A DNA stretch of 32,866 nucleotides from Betaproteobacteria bacterium (GCA_025361165.1 JANYAU010000108.1:1-32866); one strand, 5' to 3'; shown: positions 23,839 through 32,866, counted from the stretch's first letter. Made by a program: numbers and translations. Notes: generated by a model not told the origin, from the letters alone.

Positions 23839-25179
23839 TTACTCCTCTTTTAACGCCATTTGACTCGCCAATTGATGCAGCGCTTCACGCGGTAATTTGC
23901 CGCTGGCATTGCGTGGCAAGGAAGCCACAAAACAGAGTGGCCGCGGCAAGAAAACCGCATCGACACGCTGCCGTAAAGCCTGCATGATGGCCTCGCTATT
24001 CAGTCCCGGCGCGACTACGAAGGCCATCAGCCGGGTTACATCGCGCCCCGCTTCCTCAGGCATCACGAACACGCCGTCGCGCACGCCGGGAATGGCGTTC
24101 AAATGATAATTGAGGTGAGATAAAGAAGTGCGTTTGCCTGCCATATTGATCAAGTCCGCAGTTCTACCGTGCAGCATAAACGTTTCCGGGCTTCGCAGTT
24201 CAATCACATCATTGAGTAAGGTTTCGGTTTTGATATGGCCTCCCTTCACCCACGTGCCCCGATCATCCTGACGCAGTTGAATATTGCGAAAGGTGCGCCA
24301 TTCGACGCCGGCCGTCGTGCGCCGGCTGGCGACCTGACCGGCCTCGGTGCAGCCGTAAATTTCGTATAAGGGCGTGGCGAAGCGCGTCTCCGCTTCCGCC
24401 GCTAGTTGCAAGGAAAGCGGCGCGGTAGCGCAAAGCAGAAAATCCATTGTAGGCAACTGCGAAAACTCGGACAGCAAGGCGCGCAAATGGACCGGCGTGG
24501 TAACCAAAGCGCGTGGCCGCGGCAAGGCATCAAGCTGCGCAAAAATATCGGCCGGATAGAAAGGCCGCCCGGCATGTATGGCCAAACCGCCTTGCATGGC
24601 GAGCAACACGCTCGATTCTAAGCCATACATATGCTGCGGCGGTACGGTACCCAGAATAACCATCCCTGGAAATTTCTGAAGGCCAAAATGCGCTGCTGCA
24701 AGCGCCGCGCTTTGAGCCAGCCCACCCCAGGTTTTTTCGTAGGGCGAGGGTTGTCCAGTGGAACCTGAAGTGAAAACGATAGCGGCGATTTGCGCTGCGG
24801 GAATAAGCGGTACGGTCTGCGCTGCCGAACCCGCCGTGTGGGTGGAGAATGGATAGTGCACGGTCTTTAGCGTCGCATGTGTAGCCGGCGCATCGCTTAA
24901 ACAATACAAGCCGGGATAGTGCAGAACTAATTGCTCGACCAAGCCTGGCGTCTGGTTCGGCGGCAACAAACTGATTTGCTGCCGTCGCAACGCAGCCGCG
25001 AAGCCCACAACAAAACGATAGCGATCCGTGCAGAGATTCAACAGGTATTGGCGTTCGGGCAGCAGCGCGGCCAATTGGGACACATCCCATAAAAACTGGT
25101 CGACGCTAACCACATCTTTCCCGCAGTAGGCAAACGCCGCATCACCGCGGGTAAGACGAATCAGTGGAATATCTGCCAT
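23839..25179 (-). CDS. AMP-forming acyl/aryl-ACP ligase, ApeH-like
   Basis: A 446-residue adenylate-forming enzyme. The P-loop is IVFTSGSTGQPS (134-145), YEIYGCTEAG is the core motif that binds ATP, and GRTADLINMAGKR is the hinge region. The C-terminal catalytic lysine lies in LPRNASGKLPRE (Lys428). It probably activates the hydroxybenzoate made by the chorismatase and loads it on the acyl carrier protein, the role of ApeH in E. coli and of XanA2-type ligases. It is shorter than typical acyl-CoA synthetases, in line with ApeH. Confidence 0.85.
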   Translation of the reverse strand: MADIPLIRLTRGDAAFAYCGKDVVSVDQFLWDVSQLAALLPERQYLLNLCTDRYRFVVGFAAALRRQQISLLPPNQTPGLVEQLVLHYPGLYCLSDAPATHATLKTVHYPFSTHTAGSAAQTVPLIPAAQIAAIVFTSGSTGQPSPYEKTWGGLAQSAALAAAHFGLQKFPGMVILGTVPPQHMYGLESSVLLAMQGGLAIHAGRPFYPADIFAQLDALPRPRALVTTPVHLRALLSEFSQLPTMDFLLCATAPLSLQLAAEAETRFATPLYEIYGCTEAGQVASRRTTAGVEWRTFRNIQLRQDDRGTWVKGGHIKTETLLNDVIELRSPETFMLHGRTADLINMAGKRTSLSHLNYHLNAIPGVRDGVFVMPEEAGRDVTRLMAFVVAPGLNSEAIMQALRQRVDAVFLPRPLCFVASLPRNASGKLPREALHQLASQMALKEE

Positions 25180-25185
25180 AGAACG

Positions 25186-25845
25186 CTAGCGCACATCAGC
25201 GCTTTTGGAGGCCGCAAAATCCTGAGAGAATACCTGAATCGTCTTCAGGATAGACACATGCGGATGGTTACGATGGCGTAGCACACGGTAGATGTACTCA
25301 CCCACGAACATGAGCATCAGCAACGGGAAGGTGAAAAAGCTAATGAACATTAACCACACAGAAACCGCAAAAAATTGGTATAACAGAATCGAGATCATCA
25401 CTTGTGCCGCGAAAAAAATGCACCATGCAATCGTCACATGGCGAGTGTAAATTTCGATATCCGGCGCCAAGGTGCCATGCAGTCGGCGGGCAAGCCGGGT
25501 AATCAAGGGTTCACGCCCGCGCAGTAGCGTACGGCCAAAAAATCCGAGCAGAAATAAATTGACCGCGGCATGTGGCAGGCCATACGCCACCATGAGACTC
25601 CAACGATCTTGCAGGCCAATAAAATAGATCGCCGCGCCAGCCAGCAACAAAACCAGAGGCCACCAGGGCCTGCCGCGGCAAAGTGTGATGAGCCAAAAGC
25701 ATAGTCCCAAGAGCGGACCCAGCGTCAACGCCATGCGTAGGGGTGCAGCTTGCTGCGCGACATAGGTGGAATGAACCAGCCAGGGATATCCCATGCACAC
25801 CAGTAGCGCCAGGACTTTTCCTAGCCACCCTATGCGCCGCAGCAT
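25186..25845 (-). CDS. Polytopic membrane protein of aryl polyene clusters (COG4648-like)
   Basis: A 219-residue protein with about six predicted membrane helices (LLVCMGYPWLVHSTYV, the LALTLGPLLGLCFWLITL region, and FAVSVWLMFISFFTFPLLML near the C-terminus). It starts one base after the ACP gene and ends six bases before the ligase gene. Similar unnamed membrane proteins sit at this place in many polyene clusters. The function is not known to me, and it may anchor the synthetic complex at the inner membrane. Confidence 0.72.
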   Translation of the reverse strand: MLRRIGWLGKVLALLVCMGYPWLVHSTYVAQQAAPLRMALTLGPLLGLCFWLITLCRGRPWWPLVLLLAGAAIYFIGLQDRWSLMVAYGLPHAAVNLFLLGFFGRTLLRGREPLITRLARRLHGTLAPDIEIYTRHVTIAWCIFFAAQVMISILLYQFFAVSVWLMFISFFTFPLLMLMFVGEYIYRVLRHRNHPHVSILKTIQVFSQDFAASKSADVR

Positions 25846-26142
25846 TTATTTGATCCGATGCAACTGAATATGCTGATTGAGGGTGCGCAGCGAACTAAAA
25901 GTACTGAGATTGTGTTCATCATCCGCGCGGAGTTGGACACCATAGGTTTTGGAAATCGCTAAGGCCATTTCTAAAACATCGATGGAATCTAAGCCCAAGC
26001 CGTTGCCATAGAGTGGCGCCAGCGGATCGATTTGGGTTGGATCGACATCCAGATTGAGCGCGGTAACGATGAATTGCGCGAGTTCCAATTCCTGCGCAGA
26101 TATCGCGTCACCGGAGGGCATCTCTGAAAAAAACTTGTTCAT
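25846..26142 (-). CDS. Acyl carrier protein of the aryl polyene cluster
   Basis: A 98-residue ACP. The phosphopantetheine site is GLGLDSIDVLEM (Ser53), and the acidic helices are as expected for FabF-type partners. The N-terminal 15 residues extend beyond a standard ACP. It is the first gene of the minus-strand operon, with an AGGTG ribosome-binding site five bases before the ATG. Only one ACP gene is present here, whereas the E. coli cluster has two. Upstream, 26143-26362 holds no gene; a TA-rich stretch near 26190-26200 may be its promoter, but no clear -35 box is visible. Confidence 0.88.
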   Translation of the reverse strand: MNKFFSEMPSGDAISAQELELAQFIVTALNLDVDPTQIDPLAPLYGNGLGLDSIDVLEMALAISKTYGVQLRADDEHNLSTFSSLRTLNQHIQLHRIK

Positions 26143-26362
26143 CCTCGCACCTGCTGCGCATGGCTAAAAATTGTGGCGATTTTCATTATTAAAATATTCG
26201 TTGCACCGCACAGCATTTTCTCATCATCAGCGGGCCAGCGGTGTGAGTGAAAAAGTAGGCCGGCGCCCGATAAATATGCAGCCGATTCTAGCCGTATCGA
26301 TAAGCTAACTCAAGCTGGATAACTGTAATCACCAATCGGCATCCACAAATAATCACATAAAG

Positions 26363-26440
<78 letters not shown>

Positions 26441-26472
26441 AAAAAAACTGGCCGGGGGTGCCGGCCAGTTTT
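26441..26472 (-). terminator. Intrinsic terminator of rpoD
   Basis: A perfect 12-bp stem (26444-26455 with 26461-26472) and a 5-base loop, with seven T in a row on the minus strand ending at 26441. It lies 12 bases after the rpoD stop and touches the first base of the tRNA. Confidence 0.88.
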
Positions 26473-26483
26473 GAGAACACGTG

Positions 26484-28364
26484 TTATTCGTTTTCCAGAA
26501 AACTGCGCAGGCGCTCGGAGCGGCTGGGGTGGCGTAGCTTACGCAGCGCCTTCGCTTCTATCTGGCGTATGCGCTCGCGCGTGACGTCGAATTGTTTACC
26601 GACCTCCTCTAAGGTGTGGTCGGTATTCATTTCGATGCCGAAACGCATGCGCAGCACTTTTGCCTCGCGCGGGGTCAATGACTCCAACACTTCATGCGTC
26701 GCGTCGCGCAGGCTGGCGTAGAGCGCCGCTTCGCTGGGGCCAAGAGTGGACTGATCTTCGATGAAATCGCCCAGGTGCGAATCCTCGTCGTCGCCGATCG
26801 GCGTCTCCATCGAAATCGGCTCTTTGGAGATTTTGAGGATTTTGCGAATTTTCTCTTCCGGCATTTCCATCTTTTTCGCCAGCAGCGCGGGGTCGGGTTC
26901 TTGCCCGGTCTCTTGCAGAATTTGGCGCGAGATGCGGTTCATCTTATTGATAGTCTCGATCATGTGCACCGGGATACGAATAGTGCGGGCCTGATCGGCG
27001 ATGGAGCGCGTGATCGCCTGCCGGATCCACCACGTGGCATAGGTTGAAAATTTATAGCCGCGGCGGTATTCGAATTTATCCACGGCTTTCATCAAGCCGA
27101 TATTGCCCTCCTGAATCAAGTCGAGGAATTGCAAGCCGCGATTGGTGTATTTCTTGGCGATGGAAATCACGAGACGCAAGTTGGCCTCGATCATTTCGCG
27201 CTTGGCGCGGCGGGCTTTGGCCTCGCCGGTGGACATCTGGCGCGAAATTTCTTTGATTTCTTTGATTGGGATGCCGACGCGGTCTTGCAGCGCGATTAAC
27301 TTGGCTTGGTTGTCCATGATGTCGTGCTGATAGCGCGCGAGCATCTCGACATAGGGCTTGCGCGCGCGCATTTCCGCCGCCAGCCATTGCGGGTTCACTT
27401 CGTTGCCGGGGAAGGATTTAATAAAGTGGGCGCGCGGCATGCCGGACTTCTTCACGCAAAAATCCAAAATACCCCGTTCGTAGCTGCGCACTTCTTCCAC
27501 CAGGCCGCGCACGCTGTTGCACAGGCTTTCGATCTGCTTCGCGGTGAAGCGAATGCTCATCAACTCGTCGGAAATCTGCCCCTGGAGTTTTTTGTAGGTA
27601 CGGTCTTCCGTGCCTTTTTTCTCCAGCGCCTTCATCATTTTGAGGAAAATTTGCTGAATGGCTTTGAAGCGCTCTAGGGCATCCGCCTTGAGTAGCAACA
27701 GGCTGGCAGTATGCGCTGCGCTAGCGGCGCCTTCCTCGTCCTCTTCCACTTCTTCGGCTTCGAGTGCTGCTTCTTCTTCCTCCGGCAACTCGGCGGCGAC
27801 TTCTTCCGCGTCCGGATTGATCACGCCATCGATCAACTCGTCGATGCGCATTTCGTCGCGGTTCACTTTATCCGCGAGCTGGAGCATTTCAGCGATGGTG
27901 GTGGGGCAAGCGGAGATGGCCATGATCATATGCTTCAAGCCGTCTTCGATGCGCTTGGCGATTTCGATTTCGCCCTCGCGCGTCAGCAACTCGACCGAGC
28001 CCATTTCGCGCATATACATGCGTACCGGATCGGTGGTGCGGCCAAATTCGGAGTCCACGGTGGTCAGCGCTGCCTCGGCTTCTTCCACCACATCTTCATC
28101 CGCCACCGGCGGGGCAGCTTCAGTCATCAGCAGCGATTCGGCATCCGGCGCTTCGTCGTACACCTGAATACCCATGTCGTTGATCATGCTGATGATGCCT
28201 TCGATCTGTTCGGCATCCAGCATGTCGTCCGGCAAGTGATCGTTGATCTCAGCGTAGGTGAGGTAGCCACGCTCTTTGCCGAGCACGATCAGGTTCTTCA
28301 AGCGCATGCGGCGCGCTTCAAGTTCATTTTGCTTCAAATCCGCTTTTTCGTTTTCGGTTGCCAT
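26484..28364 (-). CDS. rpoD: RNA polymerase primary sigma factor RpoD (sigma-70)
   Basis: A 626-residue housekeeping sigma factor. In order it has region 1.1 ([20 protein letters not shown]), the acidic non-conserved region (about residues 170-215), region 2 with the core-binding [14 protein letters not shown] and the -10-recognising [17 protein letters not shown], region 3 (RIPVHMIE onwards) and region 4.2 ([20 protein letters not shown]) for the -35 box. The ATG at 28364 (MATENEK) is chosen; an in-frame upstream start at 28436 would add a segment unlike known RpoD proteins. It lies 90 bases downstream of dnaG on the same strand, the usual macromolecular-synthesis order. Confidence 0.97.
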   Translation of the reverse strand: MATENEKADLKQNELEARRMRLKNLIVLGKERGYLTYAEINDHLPDDMLDAEQIEGIISMINDMGIQVYDEAPDAESLLMTEAAPPVADEDVVEEAEAALTTVDSEFGRTTDPVRMYMREMGSVELLTREGEIEIAKRIEDGLKHMIMAISACPTTIAEMLQLADKVNRDEMRIDELIDGVINPDAEEVAAELPEEEEAALEAEEVEEDEEGAASAAHTASLLLLKADALERFKAIQQIFLKMMKALEKKGTEDRTYKKLQGQISDELMSIRFTAKQIESLCNSVRGLVEEVRSYERGILDFCVKKSGMPRAHFIKSFPGNEVNPQWLAAEMRARKPYVEMLARYQHDIMDNQAKLIALQDRVGIPIKEIKEISRQMSTGEAKARRAKREMIEANLRLVISIAKKYTNRGLQFLDLIQEGNIGLMKAVDKFEYRRGYKFSTYATWWIRQAITRSIADQARTIRIPVHMIETINKMNRISRQILQETGQEPDPALLAKKMEMPEEKIRKILKISKEPISMETPIGDDEDSHLGDFIEDQSTLGPSEAALYASLRDATHEVLESLTPREAKVLRMRFGIEMNTDHTLEEVGKQFDVTRERIRQIEAKALRKLRHPSRSERLRSFLENE

Positions 28365-28454
28365 TTCACCGTTCCAAATAGACGCAAAATTTCGCGTAAA
28401 ACCGGTAATTATACCAAAAGACTCGTTTTCCGCCAAACCCCGCCACGAACCTCG

Positions 28455-30188
28455 CTAGGAAACCCGCCCAGCGGACAGTTCGCGGGTTAGCGCTTGTTTC
28501 TGCTCGGCGCTGAGCGGCTGGATTTTGGCCAGCGCGAGCAGGCCATCGATGCGCTTTTGCCGCGCCGAGGCGCACAGTTGTTCCAGCGCGCCTTGGAACT
28601 CCTGCACCACATCGAAATCGCCGTCCCAGGCCAAGGTCTCGCCTGCTACTTCACTCAGCACCGTCTCTTCCGGCGCGCCGCGAAACGCTTCCAGGATCGC
28701 GGGATGATTAGTTATATGGGGGTCGCGATTGAGTAAGGCAAGGAGTGCGCGCAAGGTGCGTGCGTCGAGACTCTCCTCATCCAGCCCTTCTATCGCCACG
28801 CCGCGCGCCAAATCCGGCTGCTGCAGCACCATGCGCAGCAACTGCCGCGGCAAGGAGGGCGCACGGCGTGGCTTGATGTGCGGTGCCTGGGCACGGGGCG
28901 CCACTTGAGCGCGCGGCAACAGCGTTTCCAATTCGGCAGTGGAAAGCCCCGTCAGTTCCGCCAAGCGTTTGCGTATCAGGAGTTGTAATGCGGGCGCCGC
29001 GATTTTTTCAATCATGGGCTTGGCGGTTTGGACCAGCTTGGCGCGGCCTTCTTCGGTGGTGAGGTTCGTTTCGCGCGTGAGTTCCTTGAACAGAAATTGG
29101 CTAAAGGTGAGGGCATTAGCGTAGCTTGCCTCGAATCCGGCTTGACCTACCTGACGCACATAGCTATCGGGATCTTCGCCATCGGGTAAAAACAAGAACA
29201 ACAGGCGCGAACTATCAGTGAGGGCAGCCAGGCCATTTTCCAGCGCGCGCCAGGCGGCACGGCGGCCCGCGGCATCGCCGTCGAAACAGAAAATGATTTC
29301 ATCTGCCGCGCGCAGTAATTTTTGCACGTGCACCGGCGTAGTCGCGGTGCCGAGCGTCGCCACGGCATAGCCGACGCCGTGTTGTACCAGCGCCACCACG
29401 TCCATATAACCCTCCACCACCAGCACCCGGCCGCTGGCGCGAATGGCGCTGCGCGCTTGGAATAAGCCGTAGAGTTCCTGGCCTTTCTGGAACAGCACGG
29501 TCTCCGGCGAATTGAGATACTTGGGCTCCCCCGCCCCGAGCACGCGCCCGCCGAAGCCGATGACATTGCCGCGCGCATTAAGGATGGGGAACATCACGCG
29601 GTCGCGAAACCGGTCGTAGCGCCGACCTTCGTCGTTCTCGATGATTAAGCCGGTTTCCAGCAGTGTTTTGGATTCCGTGTAATCCGGAAACAGCGTCGCC
29701 AAATTTTGCCAGCCATCGGGCGCGTAGCCCAGGCCAAAGCGCGCCGCGATCTCTCCGCTGACGCCGCGGCCTTTGAAATAGTGGACGGCTGTTTCGGAGT
29801 GCTTGAGTTGCTCGCGGTAGTAATGCAACGCTTGCTGCATCATCTCCGGCAGGCCCGCGGCTTGAGCGGCGCGGGTTTCTTGCTCACGATGCGTGGTTTC
29901 ATGTGGCACGGGCAGGCCGATGTGCTTGGCCAAGTCTTCCACCGCCTCGGGGAAACTCAAGCCCTGGTGTTCCATCACGAAGCTGATGGCGCTCCCATGC
30001 GCGCCGCAGCCGAAGCAGTGATAGAACTGCTTCGTGGGACTCACCGAAAACGAGGGCGTTTTTTCGTTATGAAATGGGCAACAGGCAACGTAGTTCGCCC
30101 CAGCCTTTTTGAGCGGGACGTAGCGCTCCACCACGTCCACGACATCGAGACGATTTAGCAATTCCTGGATAAAGGATTGCGGGATCAT
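28455..30188 (-). CDS. dnaG: DNA primase DnaG
   Basis: A 577-residue primase that makes RNA primers for replication. The N-terminal zinc-binding domain has Cys37, His40, Cys58 and Cys61 (CPFH ... HCFGCG). The RNA polymerase core follows, with the TOPRIM motif VVEGYMDVVAL and its acidic DGDAAGRRA site. The C-terminal 150 residues form the DnaB-binding helical region. The length is normal for the family. It stands between yqeY and rpoD on the same strand. Confidence 0.96.
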   Translation of the reverse strand: MIPQSFIQELLNRLDVVDVVERYVPLKKAGANYVACCPFHNEKTPSFSVSPTKQFYHCFGCGAHGSAISFVMEHQGLSFPEAVEDLAKHIGLPVPHETTHREQETRAAQAAGLPEMMQQALHYYREQLKHSETAVHYFKGRGVSGEIAARFGLGYAPDGWQNLATLFPDYTESKTLLETGLIIENDEGRRYDRFRDRVMFPILNARGNVIGFGGRVLGAGEPKYLNSPETVLFQKGQELYGLFQARSAIRASGRVLVVEGYMDVVALVQHGVGYAVATLGTATTPVHVQKLLRAADEIIFCFDGDAAGRRAAWRALENGLAALTDSSRLLFLFLPDGEDPDSYVRQVGQAGFEASYANALTFSQFLFKELTRETNLTTEEGRAKLVQTAKPMIEKIAAPALQLLIRKRLAELTGLSTAELETLLPRAQVAPRAQAPHIKPRRAPSLPRQLLRMVLQQPDLARGVAIEGLDEESLDARTLRALLALLNRDPHITNHPAILEAFRGAPEETVLSEVAGETLAWDGDFDVVQEFQGALEQLCASARQKRIDGLLALAKIQPLSAEQKQALTRELSAGRVS

Positions 30189-30226
30189 GCAGCCAATAAT
30201 AGCGACTCAGCGCGCAAAAGAAAGCA

Positions 30227-30673
30227 CTAGTTGGTAAGCTTGGATTTAACCAGTGCGGACACTTTACCCATGTCGGCGCGCCCGGCGAGTTGGGGCTTGA
30301 GTAGGGCCATGACCTTGCCCATATCGGCAGGGGCTTGCGCGCCGGTTTGGGCCAGCGCAGCGGCGACCAAGGGCGCAATTTCGGCATCGCTCATCTGCGC
30401 CGGCAAGTAGGCCAACAGTAGCTCAAGTTCAGCTTGTTCATTCGCGACCAAATCCGCCCGGCCGCCTTTTTCAAATTGAACGATAGATTCCCGGCGCTGT
30501 TTCACCAGTTTTTCGATCACCGTTAGCACTTGGGTATCATCCAGTTTGATGCGTTCATCAATCTCACGCTGTTTGATCGCGGCAAGCAGCAGCCGTATAG
30601 TGGAAAGACGCGCAGGCGCTTTATCCCGCATGGCTTGTTTCATATCTTCGGTGATGCGATGGGTCAGGCTCAT
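30227..30673 (-). CDS. yqeY: GatB/YqeY-domain protein
   Basis: A 148-residue YqeY-family protein, related to the C-terminal domain of GatB, the tRNA-dependent amidotransferase subunit. Recognisable parts are RLSTIRLLLAAIKQREIDERIKL near the start, VIEKLVKQRRESIVQFEKGGR in the middle and the C-terminal MGKVSALVKSKL. Its cellular role is not settled. It lies 38 bases upstream of dnaG, the common gene order. rpsU, which usually leads this operon, is not in the 214 bp before it. Confidence 0.92.
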   Translation of the reverse strand: MSLTHRITEDMKQAMRDKAPARLSTIRLLLAAIKQREIDERIKLDDTQVLTVIEKLVKQRRESIVQFEKGGRADLVANEQAELELLLAYLPAQMSDAEIAPLVAAALAQTGAQAPADMGKVMALLKPQLAGRADMGKVSALVKSKLTN

Positions 30674-30887
30674 AATGAAATCATCTCGGGGTTAACCACA
30701 GGCGGTTTTACAAGCTATTGTTTTAAAATTACTATCGGGCGCCGTGGCGAGGATAGGCGTAGGGGTAAAATCATAGCACCCGCGGGTTTGATTTGAAACC
30801 AAGGCTTCAGGACTTGCATTTCCCTCCGATAATAAAACATATCCAAGTCAAAATAACGTTTCAATCATTGCGCACTAGATATATAAC

Positions 30888-32216
30888 ATGCTGAATTACT
30901 TCAATTCTGGGCTGCGCGTCAAACTCGTGCTACTGGTTGTGGCAGGTATCGTGTCCGCTTTTACCATCATCGGCACATTTCGGGTGCACGTCGAAAAACA
31001 GCAGATTACCGAGGAAATGCGCCGCTCCGGTCAAGAACGTGTGGAGATGATCGCGGAAGCAGTGGCGAATCTCTTGGTTGGTTATGACTACAGCAACATG
31101 GAATCGTTGACCGAGCGCATCGTACAACAGCAAGACGTGCAGCACGTCATCATCCGCAATAACGACGGCAAAGTGATGGTGTCGCGCAACAAGCCCGGCT
31201 TACTCGACCAAGCCATGCTGTCATTTACGGCCCCGGTGCTTTTCTCCGGTGAGCAAATCGGCAACGTCGATCTGCAACTCTCTCTCGCCCGGATGGAGGC
31301 GGAAATCAACCGCACCTACCGCGATGTCATTTTGGAGCAAATTTTCTTCGGCTTCTTTCTCGGGCTACTGATCTATTTCGCCGCGTCAAGCGTGATCGTG
31401 AAGCCGATTGCCCGCATTAGCGAGCACATGAAAAACATCATCGGCAGCAAAGATGGCGCGGTACTAGAAGAATTGCAGATGACGAGTCACGATGAAATTG
31501 GTGATCTGGCGCGCATCTTCAACAATCTCAATCGCAAAGTCTTCGATGCGCAGTTTCGGCTGCGGGAAAAGATCGACCTGGCCGGCAGCGCGCTCATGAA
31601 GACCAACGAGCAGTTGCAGCAGCGATCTCAGGAACTCGAACAGCGCAGCCAGGATTTAGAAAAGGCGCTCAGCCTGGTGGAAAAACTTGCGGTAACCGAC
31701 AGCTTGACCGACCTGCGGAACCGGCGCTATTTCGATGATAATCTTGCCGGCGCCTTCGCCCGCGCGCAGCGATTCAACGAACCCTTGTGCCTCATCTTGC
31801 TCGATGTGGATTTCTTCAAGAATGTGAATGACACGTATGGGCATGCGGCGGGCGATACGGTATTGCAGTCATTAGCACGCCTGTTCCGGTCCCGCACGCG
31901 AGAAACCGATATTTCGGCGCGGCTCGGCGGCGACGAATTTTCATTCTTGCTTTACCGCACCAACCGCGACGAGGGCATGATGTTTGCCGAATCGTTGCTC
32001 AAGCTAGCGCATGAGTTGATATTCACTTTCCACGATCAATCAGTCACGATTGGCCTCTCGATCGGGGTTGCCTGCAATTGGGACGATATTCACAGCATCG
32101 AGGCGCTCTACGGCGCGGCGGACGAGGCCCTGTATGAAGCCAAACGCCGCGGGCGCAATCAAGTGATCGCTTATCCCTTCGACACCGCACCCCATGAAAA
32201 GCTAAAGTCTGTCTAA
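30888..32216 (+). CDS. Membrane diguanylate cyclase (sensor-HAMP-GGDEF)
   Basis: A 442-residue protein that should make cyclic di-GMP. Its layout is a first membrane helix (11-30), a periplasmic sensor region (about 31-148), a second helix (152-172), a HAMP domain (about 172-225), a coiled coil (230-268) rich in Gln, Glu and Ser, and a GGDEF domain. The active site is intact (GGDEF, 347-351). The inhibitory I-site RETD (338-341) is placed five residues before it, so product inhibition is expected. It is divergent from yqeY and 21 bases ahead of a periplasmic binding protein gene, which may supply the ligand signal. Confidence 0.93.
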   Translation: MLNYFNSGLRVKLVLLVVAGIVSAFTIIGTFRVHVEKQQITEEMRRSGQERVEMIAEAVANLLVGYDYSNMESLTERIVQQQDVQHVIIRNNDGKVMVSRNKPGLLDQAMLSFTAPVLFSGEQIGNVDLQLSLARMEAEINRTYRDVILEQIFFGFFLGLLIYFAASSVIVKPIARISEHMKNIIGSKDGAVLEELQMTSHDEIGDLARIFNNLNRKVFDAQFRLREKIDLAGSALMKTNEQLQQRSQELEQRSQDLEKALSLVEKLAVTDSLTDLRNRRYFDDNLAGAFARAQRFNEPLCLILLDVDFFKNVNDTYGHAAGDTVLQSLARLFRSRTRETDISARLGGDEFSFLLYRTNRDEGMMFAESLLKLAHELIFTFHDQSVTIGLSIGVACNWDDIHSIEALYGAADEALYEAKRRGRNQVIAYPFDTAPHEKLKSV

Positions 32217-32237
32217 GAAGCGCCGCTATTCCTCACT

Positions 32238-32866
32238 ATGAAAACATTACACACACATATTTTGATGGGTTTGGCCGGCATAGTCACCTTGCCGGCACAA
32301 GCGGCGGCGCCACAAGCAGAAGAGTTGTACCTGGGCTCGGTGGCTATGGACGTCCCGGCAACGATGGTGCGGCATCTGACGCCACTCACCACCTACCTCA
32401 GCAAAAAAACCGGCATAAAAATCTCGTTCCGGGCATCCCCTAATTTAGGCTCGGCGGTAAACGAATTGGGCAATGACTTCACCCAAATCGCGTATCTCAC
32501 ACCGGTTGCGTATATCGATGCGCATGACAAATTCAAAGCCAAACCGCTGGTATCCCCCCTCACCCATGGCAAATCGACATTCAATCTGGTGGTGGCGGTG
32601 CGCCGAGACAGTAGCATCGAAACCATGGCGGACTTGAAAGGCAAAGCGTTCGCGTTCGGCGATGAGAAAGCGATATTGCAACGCGCGGTGGTCGTGGGCG
32701 GCGGAATGAATCTAAACCAATTCTCACACTTTGCCTTCCTCAATCATTACGACAATATCGCCAAAGCCGTGCTCAACAAAGATTTCGATGCAGGAATTTT
32801 GAAAGATACCGTCTATGAACAATTCGAAGCCCAGGGCTTGCGCAAGATTTATACTTCGCCGCCGCT
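32238..32866 (+). CDS. PhnD-type phosphate/phosphonate-binding-like periplasmic protein (3' end outside window)
   Basis: The frame from the ATG at 32238 stays open to the window end (209 codons). It starts with a signal peptide (MKTLHTHILMGLAGIVTLPA, cleavage near AQAAA). The mature part shows the PhnD/type-2 periplasmic-binding fold: a YLGSVAMDVPATM opening, QIAYLTPVAYIDAH, ADLKGKAFAFGD, and NHYDNIAKAVLNKDFDAGIL. Such proteins either feed phosphonate ABC transporters or act as ligand sensors for membrane signalling proteins. No transporter genes are visible, and the close coupling to the diguanylate cyclase favours the sensor role as inference. Confidence 0.82.
   Translation, partial: MKTLHTHILMGLAGIVTLPAQAAAPQAEELYLGSVAMDVPATMVRHLTPLTTYLSKKTGIKISFRASPNLGSAVNELGNDFTQIAYLTPVAYIDAHDKFKAKPLVSPLTHGKSTFNLVVAVRRDSSIETMADLKGKAFAFGDEKAILQRAVVVGGGMNLNQFSHFAFLNHYDNIAKAVLNKDFDAGILKDTVYEQFEAQGLRKIYTSPP

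Noticed and set aside
27711-28490. 259-codon plus-strand open frame antisense to rpoD
   Set aside because: It lies wholly opposite the conserved rpoD gene and its upstream region, with Phe/His-rich composition typical of a reverse-strand shadow.

Overview
The window looks like chromosome from a proteobacterium of moderate-to-high G+C, most likely a betaproteobacterium near the Nitrosomonadales. That placement is inference, from the yqeY-dnaG-rpoD-tRNA block, TusE/DsrC proteins, Mla-type ATPase, MipA/OmpV porin and aryl-polyene genes. No rRNA, CRISPR array, phage or replication origin was seen.

Left part (1-8845): a clipped IS5-type transposase start, a CorA Mg2+ channel, two unrelated-in-position monovalent cation:proton antiporters, an unrecognised 326-aa protein, two DsrC/TusE-family proteins with complementary cysteine losses, a lone MlaF-like ATPase with Tyr in the H-loop, a frameshifted EamA/DMT exporter, and a degenerate receiver-domain protein. 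The exporter sits behind a consensus-like promoter and a ~170-nt leader with mutually exclusive antiterminator and terminator helices, which suggests a riboswitch or attenuator.

Centre (8929-26142): a ~17-kb aryl polyene gene cluster of xanthomonadin type in two converging transcription units. The plus-strand unit carries a flavin-dependent halogenase-like enzyme, a chorismatase (aromatic starter), a MipA/OmpV outer-membrane protein, a PlsC-type acyltransferase and a family 2 glycosyltransferase. The minus-strand unit carries ACP, membrane protein, ApeH-like ligase, ApeI-like dehydratase, LpxL-like acyltransferase, LolA-like carrier, MMPL exporter, alpha/beta hydrolase, polysaccharide deacetylase, ketosynthase, chain-length factor, ApeP-like dehydratase and ketoreductase. 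Expected logic: chorismate gives a hydroxybenzoate starter, which is loaded on the ACP, extended by KS/CLF-KR-DH cycles to a polyene, halogenated, attached to a lipid or sugar carrier, and moved to the outer membrane by the MMPL/LolA machinery.

The plus unit is interrupted between acyltransferase and glycosyltransferase by about 1 kb that looks like decayed integron gene cassettes: a hicBA toxin-antitoxin pair followed 7 nt after its stop by an attC-like site, then a frameshifted small gene followed by a half attC-like site.

Right part (26363-32866): a tRNA with CAT anticodon (probably Ile2) abutting the rpoD terminator, then rpoD, dnaG and yqeY on the minus strand without rpsU. Divergent to them are a membrane diguanylate cyclase and the start of a PhnD-type periplasmic binding protein that runs off the window.
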